From: Clostridium cuniculi
GTDB lineage: Bacteria > Bacillota > Clostridia > Clostridiales > Clostridiaceae
Assembly: GCF_004353185.1 (NCBI RefSeq)
Contig: NZ_SMUS01000004.1
Coordinates: 1 to 64,000, forward strand
DNA length: 64,000 nucleotides
Direction: 5' to 3'
The notes under the pieces are model-generated. The model had not been told where the DNA came from and did no database searches. It worked only from the letters and a program-made list of their open reading frames with translations. Below are positions 27,724 to 36,599 of the stretch, piece by piece (positions within the stretch are counted from its first letter, which is position 1; every line of letters begins with the position of its first letter). A program made the position numbers and the translations under genes.

Positions 27724-30700
27724 TTATCTTTTTACTAGTACGGCTTTTCCGTCTTTAGAAATCATTTCAAATGTTTCATTACTTGATAAATCAGTAATTG
27801 AAACTAATTCTTGAACTGAATTTAAATCTAACTCTATAACATCGCCTAAATAATCTACCCTTAAAGTAAATAATACTTCATCATTTTGGTTTAAGTTTGC
27901 ATCTAGTAATGTTTTTAACGCTATATTTGCCTTAAATCCATTATAGCTACCTTTAGAGTCTTTTACTCTAGTTATAAGTTGTTCAAATATAATATCATTG
28001 TCTTTTTTAGCAATTAAAGTATATCTGATGCTTGACTTTATATTATCTACATCATCACCAAATAAACTTCCTCTTAGCGAGAATTGTTGTATACCAGTGC
28101 TTGTATCAGTTGTAACTCTTATACTTGTTAATTCATTTGATAACTGATCCACTTCAGATATTGTTAAATTTATTGCTCCATTAGAATCCTCAGATAAAAT
28201 ATATTCTTTTTTATTGTGTATAGTTGATTTAAATTCTGTTAAATCACCTTTAGTAAGTATATTATCATTTTGTACATTTAAACCAATTAATCTTAATTCA
28301 AATGTTTTTACATTATTTAATAAATTATACGGTATTGTTACCTCATATTTATCATTTATATATATTCCTCTAATTTCTATATTTTTTCCTGCCTCTTGAA
28401 TATAATTACCTGAAGAATCTTTAAGTAATACAGACACTTTAGAATTTTCAAATTCAGTTGAATTACCATTTAATGTAGGCCTTCCCTCTATTATCATTCC
28501 AGATGAATTCCAAGATATATTAGATAATCCTTGTTTAAATAAATCATCACTTAACGTAGATTTATTTAAATTTACTATATTATTATCTCCAGTTATAGAA
28601 ATAGATATTTTACTATCAGAAATATTGAAAGCATTTGTTAAGTCAACATCGCCTACTGTTAATTCTGCATATGTAGGTTCTTGACCTTTCTTAACTCTTT
28701 TTAAATATAACTTAGTATTTACGTCTTCTTCTAATTTAGAAAGTTCGCTAAATTCTATACTTGTTTTTATTTGTGAATAGTCTTTATTTACTATAGTAGA
28801 TTTTACTTCAAATTTAGGAGCCTCTTTACTATTACTAGCAGTAGTTATATAGTATGTTGCGGCTTCTTTTGGATCTACATTTTCTATTGAAGTGAAAAAT
28901 CTTAATCCTAAACCTAATGTTGATAACATTATTCCACCTTTTGATTTATCTAATCTTGCTACTAATGAATTTGTTACTGGTTTTGAATTATCTATAGTTA
29001 ACTTAGGATTAGCTATTATCCCATGGTCACAAGTATTTCCATTACCACCATTGTGAATTTCTATAACTAATTTGTTTACGCCTCTAACATCTACATTAAC
29101 ATATTCCATATTATCTGCATGCTTTAAAACTTTTGTAGTAGCTAATGTTTTACCATCTCCTATTATTTTAAATGTTATGCTAGAATAATCTTGCTCTTCT
29201 ATAAGCATATCAACGCCAAGTAAAGCTTCAAATCTTTCATAGTTTTTATTTGATAAGTCATAAGTTATTTTACCATTTGCATGTATTCCAAATCCATTTT
29301 CAAAGTTCTTTATATCTCCATTTACTCTACCTTTTATATTAGAGTTTCTTCTTGGTTGTCCATATTCAGTTTCTACTGCTTCCCACTCTTCATCTGATAA
29401 ATAATCCCTCTTACTAACTACTTCAACTTTTAAATACTTCTCTGCTCCTACTCCATTATCATTAGCTATATACTTAACTTGATATATACCTTCTTTATTA
29501 GTGTCTACATTATGCTCAACTTTAACTTCAGATGTTATATCATTTCCATCACGGTTTAACACCTTTATATATTCCATAGGCTCAAATTCTTCTTTTAATT
29601 CTAAAGTTAACTTATTTTGTTGAATGCTTATACTTGGTGCAAATGAATTTATCTCAAAATAATTACCTGTTCCTAAATTAATATCATAAGGTATTACTTT
29701 ATATTCTGAACTTTTAGATTGATCAATATTATTATCTATGAAAGTATTTGTTGAGGTAAATCCTATTACCTTACCATCTTTTAATATTTCATATCCTAAT
29801 AAATCTGACTTAACATCATTATCTATATTAAATGTTAACTTAATTCCATTTTCTAATCTACTAAGCGAAACATCTAAGTTAACATCTTTAGTGAATCCAT
29901 TCCCTTTATAATTAATTTTATTATCGTTTAGGTACCATAGCTTTTTATCTGGCTTTGGATACTTTGATACTTCTGCTTTAATTTCTTCACTAGCATGTAT
30001 TCCATGTCTTTCAAAAAATTCATATAAATCTAACTTTAATATATCTGAAGATACTTTCACCCAAGATTCTGTTATTTGTTGTTTTCCGCTTAAATTAAAA
30101 TTGTTAGCTCTATATGTTTGTTCAAATTTTTGATAGAAAGTATTGTCATAAAGGTGTAATTGCCATAATGGTGATAATTGAGCTAAACTATCTTCCCCAC
30201 TCTCTTCTTCCCATAAATTATTGCTATAATCTTCTTTTGAAACTTTAGAATATATTTTTCTCTCCCAAACATCATCGGTTGTAATTCTAGTTACATCTCC
30301 CTCTGTTGTCGGCATATATATCGGAACAATATTATTAGTTAATTCAACCATAGTTCTTCCAGCTGTATCCATATTATGTCCTATTTCATGCATTAATCCC
30401 CAACCTCTATCAGCATTTAATATAGCACTTTGACTTGATGGTCTAACTCCTACAACCCCACCTCCGGCATTCATAAATGTTCCACCAGTTATATTTTTAG
30501 TCATAAATATCATTCTTGAATTAAATCTTGAATTTAATTCTGTTGAATTATCAAATCCCCAAAACTCATAAACATCATCCATTATTTTTTCCATACGATT
30601 TGCCGTAAAACTTGGCATCTTATTATTTTCTCTATACCACTCTAATGCATATGTTGCCTTTACAGTTACTAATGTTTGATTTGTACTTACATCAAATACA

Positions 30701-32664
30701 TCTACTGTATTTTCTGGATTTGAGTTTACCTTATTAACATATTCCTCTAACTCTTTCATTAACTCTTCATCATTAGACTTACCATCCACGTATACAGGAT
30801 ATCTTTTTGCACCTTCTATTCTTACTCTAGGAGATACACTTTGCTGATCACTTTCGTAGTTAGTTAAATATAAAGCCCCTCCAAATATAGTATCTGGTGC
30901 TACATCATCGCTCTCATTATCATATTCTGGTATGACTATTTTATTCTTCCCTTTTACTAGATTAAATATTATTGAGCTACCATGTCTATTTATTGATTGC
31001 TTATATTCTAATTTTGGAGTTGGCTCCCCATCTTTTACATCTACATATACTTCTAAAATATCACCTGGTCTTGCTGTTAAACCAGTTACTTGCCAATCTT
31101 TAAATCCCCATATTTTTCTTTTATTAGCTTCTTGTATTGAGTTACCTCTACGCTCCAATTCAATAGGATTATTTAAGTTTGCTCCATTATTAATTATATC
31201 CTTTGCAAGTTTTATATCTTCCATAAATAATTCTTTTAAAGGATGTGATTGAACTTCACTTTCTAATGCTGATAATTCACTCATAGTTTTAAAGTTCTCT
31301 GATAATTCATTCATTAATCCATTAGTAAATAATGAATCTATTTTATTCCTTACCTTATCTTCTTTATATAAAGCAAATTCTGCTGCACAAGCCCAATTTT
31401 CATATCCTTTTTTAAATACAAATTTCAATCTCTTAAACTCAGTTGGATTAAATTTTATTTCAATAGAATCTTGAGTTACATCAGAATTTCCACAAGTTAC
31501 TAACTTAAAATTATCTCCTTTTGATGTTTTTGACGCATATATATCAAATGCTTCTGCAAATCCTCTATTACTACCTCTCGGTGCAGTATAAACTAATCTA
31601 TTTAGTGTTGTTAACTCTTTCAACTCTATTACTACTTCATTAGTAAAGTCTGATGTGTTTTGTCTTCCTGAATGCCATTTTGTATTTATATCACCATCAA
31701 TAGCTTTATCAATAGTTAAATCTGAATAATGTCCTCCATTATTAGTTATTGTCTTTATTCCATCTACTGGTAATTTATAAATATTATCATAATTTTCTAA
31801 AGTTTCTCCATTAATATTAAATATAGATACCTTTGCATCAGTATAATTAACTTCACCACCATTTAAAATTTGCCTTGCATCTTCTATAATTTGTTTATAA
31901 TCTTCATATAATGGGTGATTTTTTACTACTTCTTCTAAAGCATTTATCTTATCAAGACTATTAAATTCTTCGCTAAGTTGATTCATAGATTCATCTGTGA
32001 ATAGTCTATTTACTTTATCCCCCAAATTATCTTCTTTATAAAACATAAATTCAGATGCTGATGCCCAGTTTTGATTAGCTTGTTTAAATATAAATTTAAT
32101 TCTCTTAAACTCAGTTGAATTAAATTTAATTTCAACTATATCTGAAGTAGGACCTGTATATTCTCCAGTAGTTACTAATTTAAAATCATCTTCATCATCT
32201 GTAAGAGAAGTATATATTTCTACTTCCTGAGCAAATCCTTTACCCCTAGCTCCATCTTGTCTTGCTACATATACAATTCTATTTAAATTTGTTATTTCAT
32301 TCAATGTAAAAACAACCTCATTAGTAAACTCCGAACTATTTGGCCTTCCAGTTTCCCAATGAGTACTTAGATTACCATCTATCGCCTTATCAATAGTAGA
32401 ACTTCCATATTTGCCTCCATTATTAGCTATAGATAGTATATTTAAATTATCCATTTTGAAAACTTCATTATAAGCATCCAATTTATCATTATTATATAAA
32501 TCAAATTTGCTTATAGCAGCTTTTCTAATCTGTTCCTTATTATTAGTATTTTCTAATGTTAAGGTATTAGTTGATATTTCATCTGCTAAAACGCTTAATG
32601 TTGTAGCGGAAAAATTCGAAATTATTATTGCCATTGTTGCGGCTGCAATTTTTTTCTTATACAT
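27724..32664 (-). CDS. Secreted M60-family metalloprotease with CBM32, NPCBM and shared C-terminal module
   Basis: The 1646-residue protein has a signal peptide (cut near residue 27) and two F5/8-type CBM32 domains (about 72-212 and 300-435, each with an AIDG...WxxGR sugar-binding-face pattern). The M60/enhancin domain (about 505-900) has the zinc motif HEIGH at 759-763 and a downstream Glu at 774, fitting HExxH-x(8,28)-E. Fibronectin/Ig-like segments follow (about 910-1080), then an NPCBM domain (about 1081-1230, ending NPKLTI), and residues 1242-1646 form the module shared with the LRR protein. M60 proteins cleave mucins and other O-glycoproteins; the carbohydrate-binding domains support a mucin substrate. 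No wall-anchor motif is seen. An AGGAG site lies about 12 bp before the ATG. Confidence 0.92.
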   Translation of the reverse strand: MYKKKIAAATMAIIISNFSATTLSVLADEISTNTLTLENTNNKEQIRKAAISKFDLYNNDKLDAYNEVFKMDNLNILSIANNGGKYGSSTIDKAIDGNLSTHWETGRPNSSEFTNEVVFTLNEITNLNRIVYVARQDGARGKGFAQEVEIYTSLTDDEDDFKLVTTGEYTGPTSDIVEIKFNSTEFKRIKFIFKQANQNWASASEFMFYKEDNLGDKVNRLFTDESMNQLSEEFNSLDKINALEEVVKNHPLYEDYKQIIEDARQILNGGEVNYTDAKVSIFNINGETLENYDNIYKLPVDGIKTITNNGGHYSDLTIDKAIDGDINTKWHSGRQNTSDFTNEVVIELKELTTLNRLVYTAPRGSNRGFAEAFDIYASKTSKGDNFKLVTCGNSDVTQDSIEIKFNPTEFKRLKFVFKKGYENWACAAEFALYKEDKVRNKIDSLFTNGLMNELSENFKTMSELSALESEVQSHPLKELFMEDIKLAKDIINNGANLNNPIELERRGNSIQEANKRKIWGFKDWQVTGLTARPGDILEVYVDVKDGEPTPKLEYKQSINRHGSSIIFNLVKGKNKIVIPEYDNESDDVAPDTIFGGALYLTNYESDQQSVSPRVRIEGAKRYPVYVDGKSNDEELMKELEEYVNKVNSNPENTVDVFDVSTNQTLVTVKATYALEWYRENNKMPSFTANRMEKIMDDVYEFWGFDNSTELNSRFNSRMIFMTKNITGGTFMNAGGGVVGVRPSSQSAILNADRGWGLMHEIGHNMDTAGRTMVELTNNIVPIYMPTTEGDVTRITTDDVWERKIYSKVSKEDYSNNLWEEESGEDSLAQLSPLWQLHLYDNTFYQKFEQTYRANNFNLSGKQQITESWVKVSSDILKLDLYEFFERHGIHASEEIKAEVSKYPKPDKKLWYLNDNKINYKGNGFTKDVNLDVSLSRLENGIKLTFNIDNDVKSDLLGYEILKDGKVIGFTSTNTFIDNNIDQSKSSEYKVIPYDINLGTGNYFEINSFAPSISIQQNKLTLELKEEFEPMEYIKVLNRDGNDITSEVKVEHNVDTNKEGIYQVKYIANDNGVGAEKYLKVEVVSKRDYLSDEEWEAVETEYGQPRRNSNIKGRVNGDIKNFENGFGIHANGKITYDLSNKNYERFEALLGVDMLIEEQDYSSITFKIIGDGKTLATTKVLKHADNMEYVNVDVRGVNKLVIEIHNGGNGNTCDHGIIANPKLTIDNSKPVTNSLVARLDKSKGGIMLSTLGLGLRFFTSIENVDPKEAATYYITTASNSKEAPKFEVKSTIVNKDYSQIKTSIEFSELSKLEEDVNTKLYLKRVKKGQEPTYAELTVGDVDLTNAFNISDSKISISITGDNNIVNLNKSTLSDDLFKQGLSNISWNSSGMIIEGRPTLNGNSTEFENSKVSVLLKDSSGNYIQEAGKNIEIRGIYINDKYEVTIPYNLLNNVKTFELRLIGLNVQNDNILTKGDLTEFKSTIHNKKEYILSEDSNGAINLTISEVDQLSNELTSIRVTTDTSTGIQQFSLRGSLFGDDVDNIKSSIRYTLIAKKDNDIIFEQLITRVKDSKGSYNGFKANIALKTLLDANLNQNDEVLFTLRVDYLGDVIELDLNSVQELVSITDLSSNETFEMISKDGKAVLVKR

Positions 32665-32794
32665 ATTTTCTTTTTTACTCCTATAAAGTTATATTTTTCA
32701 ATAAAATATCATAATATCTTCCCTAATATCTTATATAATAATCAACAACACTTTTTTATTGATAAATAACATCTTTTATTATGTATCTTAAAGT

Positions 32795-32912
32795 TTTTCA
32801 TTCCATTTTCTATGTCGTTTATCACAATATTCTTGTTTATATAGAAATTTATGATATATATTTATGTGTTAAGTTCTTACATTCTTTTATCGACAATTTA
32901 ACTAAAAACAAA
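32795..32912. repeat. Repeat copy A (long form), upstream of the M60 gene
   Basis: About 115 bp, matched almost base for base with copy D at 36224-36340, including an identical core from AATATTCTTGTTTATATAG to GTTAAGTTC. It contains the motif CCATTTTCTATGTCGTTTATC (32803-32823). On the minus strand it ends about 138 bp before the protease ATG, so it occupies that gene's promoter region. Confidence 0.8.
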
Positions 32913-32951
32913 AGGGCTAAATACTCATTGAGATGGGTATCTAGCCTTTTT
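32908..32951 (-). terminator. Terminator after amidase pseudogene A
   Basis: Inverted repeat AAAAGGGCTAAATAC ... GGTATCTAGCCTTTTT with one bulge and a loop of about 11 bases, following the broken amidase gene in its direction of transcription. It also isolates the protease promoter region from upstream transcription. Confidence 0.75.
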
Positions 32952-32954
32952 AAT

Positions 32955-33268
32955 TATAAAAAGTATTAGATCCTGCAATATACCATCTAATTTTGGATTT
33001 GAAAAACCTTGCTTATTATATTCGGTTTAAAGTCTTGCTACCCAATTATCTGCATTAGATACTGGAGGTTGTACTAGTTTGCTTACTTCTTCTTTTTCTA
33101 CCTCTATTCTTAACTCCTAATTCTTCTAATGCATCTACAATTCTTTGAGCTATCTCGTGTATATAATATACACATACTTCACTACCTAAAGCACCATTTT
33201 AATAATGCTGATACTCCTGTACATAATTCTCTATGTCCACCTCTAACTGCTATCTTTTTAATTTCCAT
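32955..33268 (-). pseudogene. Broken N-acetylmuramoyl-L-alanine amidase gene (copy A)
   Basis: An ATG at 33268 with AAGGAATTAATT before it opens MEIKKIAVRGGHRELCTGVSALL, the zinc-binding AVRGGH start of Clostridium Amidase_3 enzymes. Then the frame shifts, most of the catalytic domain is missing, and scattered pieces of the family remain in other frames (HEIAQRIVDALEELGVKNRG, then a peptidoglycan-binding fragment TEYNKQGFSNPKLDG). It therefore carries a large internal deletion plus frameshifts and cannot make an enzyme. A fuller but also broken copy is at 36600-37407. Confidence 0.8.
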
Positions 33269-33308
33269 AATTAATTCCTTCTTTCTTAATACATTTTTAT
33301 AAATTAAA

Positions 33309-33420
33309 AGAGAGGTTATTTGTCTCTCTATATAATTTCACACCATTTTTAGTGTCGTTTGTCTTAATAATAAATTTCTTATAAAAATAAATGATATAAA
33401 AATATTGATAATTTACTTTT
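33309..33420 (-). repeat. Leader hairpin and repeat copy B upstream of amidase pseudogene A
   Basis: Contains an inverted repeat AGAGAG...CTCTCT (33309-33329) and the motif CCATTTTTAGTGTCGTTTGTC (33343-33363), followed by an AATAAAT-rich segment shared with copies C and E. The motif lies about 75 bp before the amidase ATG, the same spacing as copy E to its amidase gene, which suggests a conserved promoter/leader. Confidence 0.7.
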
Positions 33421-33469
33421 ATTCAAGTTAAGTTAAAATTTAATACTTCCTATTATTACATTTAGCGTT

Positions 33470-33521
33470 AAAAATAATAAGGACAGAATCATATTTATAG
33501 GATTCTGTCCTTATTATTTTT
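33470..33521. terminator. Very strong bidirectional hairpin terminator
   Basis: A perfect 21-bp stem (33470-33490 with 33501-33521; core AAGGACAGAATC) and a 10-base loop, flanked by A and T runs. No complete gene now ends here; it probably belonged to a deleted neighbour in the amidase gene family. Confidence 0.88.
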
Positions 33522-33563
33522 ACAAAAAAAAGAAATACTATAAGTTTATTGATAATTTTTATA

Positions 33564-33660
33564 CTATTTTTAGTGTCGTTTATATTTAAAATATATTTTT
33601 TATAAAAAAATCATATAGTATTATATAAGAATAAATTATATATAAATTATCGTTCGTGTA
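33564..33660. repeat. Repeat copy C
   Basis: Carries CTATTTTTAGTGTCGTTTAT (33564-33583) and the following AT-rich segment similar to copies B and E. On the minus strand it is followed only by the terminator at 33470, as if the gene between them had been lost. Confidence 0.65.
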
Positions 33661-33736
33661 TATTTATTTATTCATACAATAAATGTGCAATAATTTTCTA
33701 TTATTGCATTTAATCCTAGGTCAATTTTCAAAAACA

Positions 33737-33776
33737 ATAAGAACAGAATTCATATTTTTATGAATTCTGTTCTTAT
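33737..33776. terminator. Strong bidirectional hairpin terminator
   Basis: An 18-bp perfect stem (core AAGAACAGAATTCATA) with a TTTT loop and flanking T/A runs. It resembles the hairpins at 33470 and 37666 in position relative to the repeat family. Confidence 0.88.
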
Positions 33777-33847
33777 CATTTTTATATATAAACAATAAAA
33801 TTATTCTGATTTATTTAATTGCTTATATGTTTGATGGAATTTTAAAT

Positions 33848-33893
33848 AAAAAAAGAGTACAGCATTACTTATCATAAGAAAGTATGATGTACT
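33848..33893 (-). terminator. Hairpin with A-run, likely minus-strand terminator
   Basis: GAGTACAGCATTACTT pairs with AAGTATGATGTACTC with small mismatches; a run of seven A on the plus strand left of it gives a T-run in a minus-strand transcript. The gene it served is not evident. Confidence 0.55.
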
Positions 33894-34046
33894 CAAGTAA
33901 ATTTGTTTTCTTATTACATAATTAATGTCATGCAATAAAATTTATAACTTTTGCCGAAATTCACTTTTACATAATTTTACCAATTCGTAAAACTAAGTTA
34001 AATAAATAGGACATAGCATTAAAACCTTCAATTAGAATATACATTA

Positions 34047-34145
34047 AAATATTAAAAACAAGTAATAAAAACTCTAAACAACACTTTAAATGTAGCAAAC
34101 AGCAATATTATAGGGTAAAAGGGAAGTAAATTTAATTTCCTAAAG
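34047..34145. repeat. Imperfect direct repeat, left copy
   Basis: About 98 bp similar in the same orientation to 38425-38524. Both contain the identical block AAAAACTCTAAACAACACTT followed by TAAA and end in a small inverted repeat. The copies enclose 4.3 kb of decayed DNA and could mark borders of an old insertion or a duplicated gene end. Confidence 0.65.
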
Positions 34146-34235
34146 TATAAAAAGAATTACTTCAGCTCCTAATTCTTCCATGAATATATTTAATATCTCT
34201 TCATAAAATATTACTGTGAGTTATTCACCCAACAT

Positions 34236-34284
34236 AAGGGAATAAGTTGATTGCTACGGGTTTTAATTAACAACTTATTCTCTT
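34236..34284 (-). terminator. Terminator after the 44-residue membrane ORF
   Basis: AAGGGAATAAGTTG pairs with CAACTTATTCTCTT (one mismatch) around a 21-base loop, starting about 16 bp past the stop of the small ORF on the minus strand. Confidence 0.65.
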
Positions 34285-34299
34285 TTATTTTTACATAAA

Positions 34300-34434
34300 C
34301 TACTCTTTATCCTCATACTCTCTTTGGTATTCAAAGAATTGATCCTCTGCTCTTTTTATTACTATTGAAATTATTGATAAAATTACAGTAACTACTATAA
34401 GAATAGTTACCAATATAGTAAAAATTATTTCCAA
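34300..34434 (-). CDS. Small single-span membrane protein, 44 residues, TTG start
   Basis: A TTG at 34434 is preceded by GAGAGGTG at about 6 bp, and the frame runs 44 codons: EIIFTILVTILIVVTVILSI is one hydrophobic span, followed by a charged tail RAEDQFFEYQREYEDKE. A terminator follows. Size, start signal and layout argue it is real. The role is unknown; holin-like, immunity or toxin-type peptides share this layout, and none can be preferred. Confidence 0.5.
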   Translation of the reverse strand: MEIIFTILVTILIVVTVILSIISIVIKRAEDQFFEYQREYEDKE

Positions 34435-34554
34435 GTTATCACCTCTCACAATTCTTTAGTTTAATCTATTTTTTATATAGCATACCCATAATCATTTTTT
34501 ATACTATAGTTAACTCATCTAACATCTACAATATTATTAATAGGTTTAAATCCT

Positions 34555-34830
34555 TTATTTTGCTCTATTTAAATTATCTCTTATAAGTTCTTTACCTGCA
34601 TTAGGTTTTAAATATTCTTGAACATATTTATAACATAAAATATTATATTTTTCAGTTATATTAAACTCATCATCTCTATTTTCTCCCTGAACAACCTCTT
34701 TATTATCAATTGTAATCAACCCTCCCCAGGTAAGAACAACAACATTCATCTCATATATCTGCCACATTTACTCCTAATGTTTTGGGTAGTATTGGACTTT
34801 CATCGTCAAGTTGTTGCCATACTGGACTAA
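34555..34830 (-). pseudogene. Frameshifted unrecognised gene fragment
   Basis: Two adjoining reading frames read as one protein if a frameshift near 34762 is allowed: SPVWQQLDDESPILPKTLG then NVVVLTWGGLITIDNKEVVQ and YNILCYKYVQEYLKPNAG. Only the second part (34555-34767, 70 residues) is open from an ATG, without a convincing ribosome binding site. The composition looks like real protein, but no family was recognised. Confidence 0.45.
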
Positions 34831-34839
34831 CAATAATAA

Positions 34840-34868
34840 AAGAACCACAAGATTATCTTGCAGTTCTT
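34840..34868. terminator. Short bidirectional hairpin
   Basis: AAGAACCACAAG pairs with CTTGCAGTTCTT (two mismatched bases in each arm) around a 5-base loop, with AT-rich flanks. It lies at the head of the broken gene at 34555. Confidence 0.55.
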
Positions 34869-35339
34869 ATTATATAATTTAAAATATATAAATTCGTAAC
34901 TTAAAAGAAACTAAACTATGTTTTAAATTATATTAATTTATTTTACTATAAGATTACTTCTATACAATGTAGGGAAAATGTAAGCAATTTTATACTTGCC
35001 TACATTTTCTTTACCCATCCTTTTGTATGTACATATCTTATAATTCATATATAAATTTATACACACCTTTTTTATTTTATTCTCACTAAGTATTTATTCG
35101 TTATATATTCAATTAACTTTTACAAATTGCTAACTTAAAGTTTATTTTTAATATTATAATAATATAAAATACAACATATCATATTATATTCCATAAATTT
35201 TAAATTCAATAATTATAATATAATATTATGATATAAAAAAACAAATATATTATTACATAATATTACATAAATACTATAATTATTATGATAAAATATCAAT
35301 ACGCTTAATAGCTAAATTTTAAAAATGGTGATTAAAAAA
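34869..35339. other. AT-rich gap with no identified gene
   Basis: About 470 bp of extreme AT content, rich in short TA-containing runs. No ORF with a start signal, hairpin terminator or recognisable remnant was found. It probably includes the former promoter of the broken secreted-protein gene to its right. Confidence 0.6.
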
Positions 35340-35955
35340 ATGAATAAAAACTAAAAAAAATTATTTTTAGTGCTGCTAACAACTACTACAGTTACTGTTA
35401 CTACAAATCTACATACTAGTGCATCGGTAAATATTAATACTGAATATAAACTATCCTCTAAATGATTTGGATTCAAAAATGAAAGAAGCTAAATTTCCTG
35501 AAGAATTAATAGAATATTTTAGTGAAGACGTAAAAATAAAGATACAAATAGTCAAATAGAAATGGATAAAGAAAATTCAGATAAATTTACAGAGTTCCTA
35601 AAAGATGAAAATCAAGTAAAAAAAGTAATAGAAGATAAAAATGAAGCGATGTGAACAAATTTCAGCGTTAATGGGATAAGCAGATTAAGCGATGGCATAG
35701 ATCTATATACATTAAGTAACTGAAGTCATAATTTGACTGCTTTAAGAAACACTTGATATATCTATCTCTAATGATGTAAGCTTTATTTTATGTTATACCT
35801 GGACATGGGACTATTCTCCAGCTATAACTTTAACCGATAAATTAAGTATAAATGGTACCTTAGGATTTAGTGCTTCAGGTCCAACTATTTCATTATAAAA
35901 TTCATATGTATATACTGACTCAGGTGATAGATGAGTTGTATTTTCTTATAAATAA
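35340..35955 (+). pseudogene. Broken gene for a small secreted protein
   Basis: An ATG at 35340 begins MNKN, then a stop, then in frame a signal-peptide-like KKLFLVLLTTTTVTVTTN followed by HTSASVNINTEYK. Further pieces include ENSDKFTEFLKDENQVKKVI and a C-terminal stretch rich in Ser/Thr/Gly (YTWTWDYSPAITLTDKLSIN then GTLGFSASGPTIS), interrupted by several stops and frameshifts. GGTGA lies before the ATG. It is one of the few plus-strand genes here. The family was not recognised; a secreted toxin or bacteriocin is possible but unproven. Confidence 0.6.
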
Positions 35956-35975
35956 AAAATATATAAAGGAGTAAT

Positions 35976-36167
35976 ATGAATAATCCTATATTAAACTTAA
36001 TCAAGTCTATTGAATTCGGGTTTATATTTGGAATTATAAGCATATACCTAATAGGAATATTTTTCCCGAGTGGAGAAGGAACAGAAATTTTTATTGATTT
36101 ATTAAAAGATAAAAATATCCAAGTTAAAACCATTTGGAAAGATAATAATATTAAATTTATAACTTAA
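35976..36167 (+). CDS. Small membrane protein, 63 residues, unknown
   Basis: AAAGGAG lies 5 bp before the ATG. The protein has one hydrophobic span (FGFIFGIISIYLIGIFF, about residues 14-30), then a polar tail with FIDLLKDKNIQVKTIWKDNN. It starts 20 bp after the end of the broken secreted-protein gene and is followed at once by a terminator, so the two formed a small operon. Secreted protein plus small membrane protein is an arrangement seen in toxin/immunity pairs; that is only a suggestion here. Confidence 0.55.
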   Translation: MNNPILNLIKSIEFGFIFGIISIYLIGIFFPSGEGTEIFIDLLKDKNIQVKTIWKDNNIKFIT

Positions 36168-36206
36168 AAAGAAATCACCATCGTCTACATTTGGTGATTT
36201 CTTTTT
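36166..36206 (+). terminator. Terminator after the 63-residue membrane protein
   Basis: A perfect 15-bp stem (AAAAAGAAATCACCA with its complement) and an 11-base loop, ending in a run of T on the plus strand, overlapping the gene's stop codon. Confidence 0.92.
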
Positions 36207-36223
36207 TTATATTTATTCTATGT

Positions 36224-36340
36224 TTTTCATTCCATTTTTTATGCTGTTTGTCATAATATTCTTGTTTATATAGAAATTTATGATATATATTTATGTGTTA
36301 AGTTCATTTGTTATTTTATCAACAATTTAACTAAAAATAA
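36224..36340. repeat. Repeat copy D (long form)
   Basis: Nearly identical to copy A upstream of the protease gene, with the motif present as CCATTTTTTATGCTGTTTGTC (36232-36252). No intact gene lies downstream of it on the minus strand. Copies A and D are direct repeats 3.4 kb apart. Confidence 0.8.
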
Positions 36341-36377
36341 AAAGGAAGTCCCCCCTATTATTTGTGACTTCCTTTTT
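36339..36377. terminator. Strong hairpin terminator
   Basis: AAAAAGGAAGTC and GACTTCCTTTTT form a perfect 12-bp stem with T/A runs on both sides and a 15-base loop. A second, shorter hairpin (AAGCACCA / TGGTGCTT) is at 36420-36445. Both lie past the end of amidase pseudogene B. Confidence 0.85.
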
Positions 36378-36599
36378 GTTTTAAAATCATTTTGATACTT
36401 TTAAATCTTGGTATGATAAAAGCACCATGAGTAATCCTGGTGCTTATTTACTTTCTGTTTTATTTATTTGCTCAATTTGTATAGCTTGTACTTCTATTTA
36501 TATATATTTTCGACAAAGTATATCAAAAATCAACAAAGCAAAAAAGGCTAAGTATCTAAAAATAAATACTTATTCATTTTTGTAATTTTTTATCCAATC

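Noticed and set aside
32781..32969. A 62-codon plus-strand ORF upstream of the M60 gene
   Set aside because: It is made of repeat copy A and a terminator and lacks a ribosome binding site.
35885..36133. Minus-strand 82-codon ORF opposite the small membrane gene
   Set aside because: The plus-strand ORF there has a strong ribosome binding site and terminator; the opposite frame has neither.
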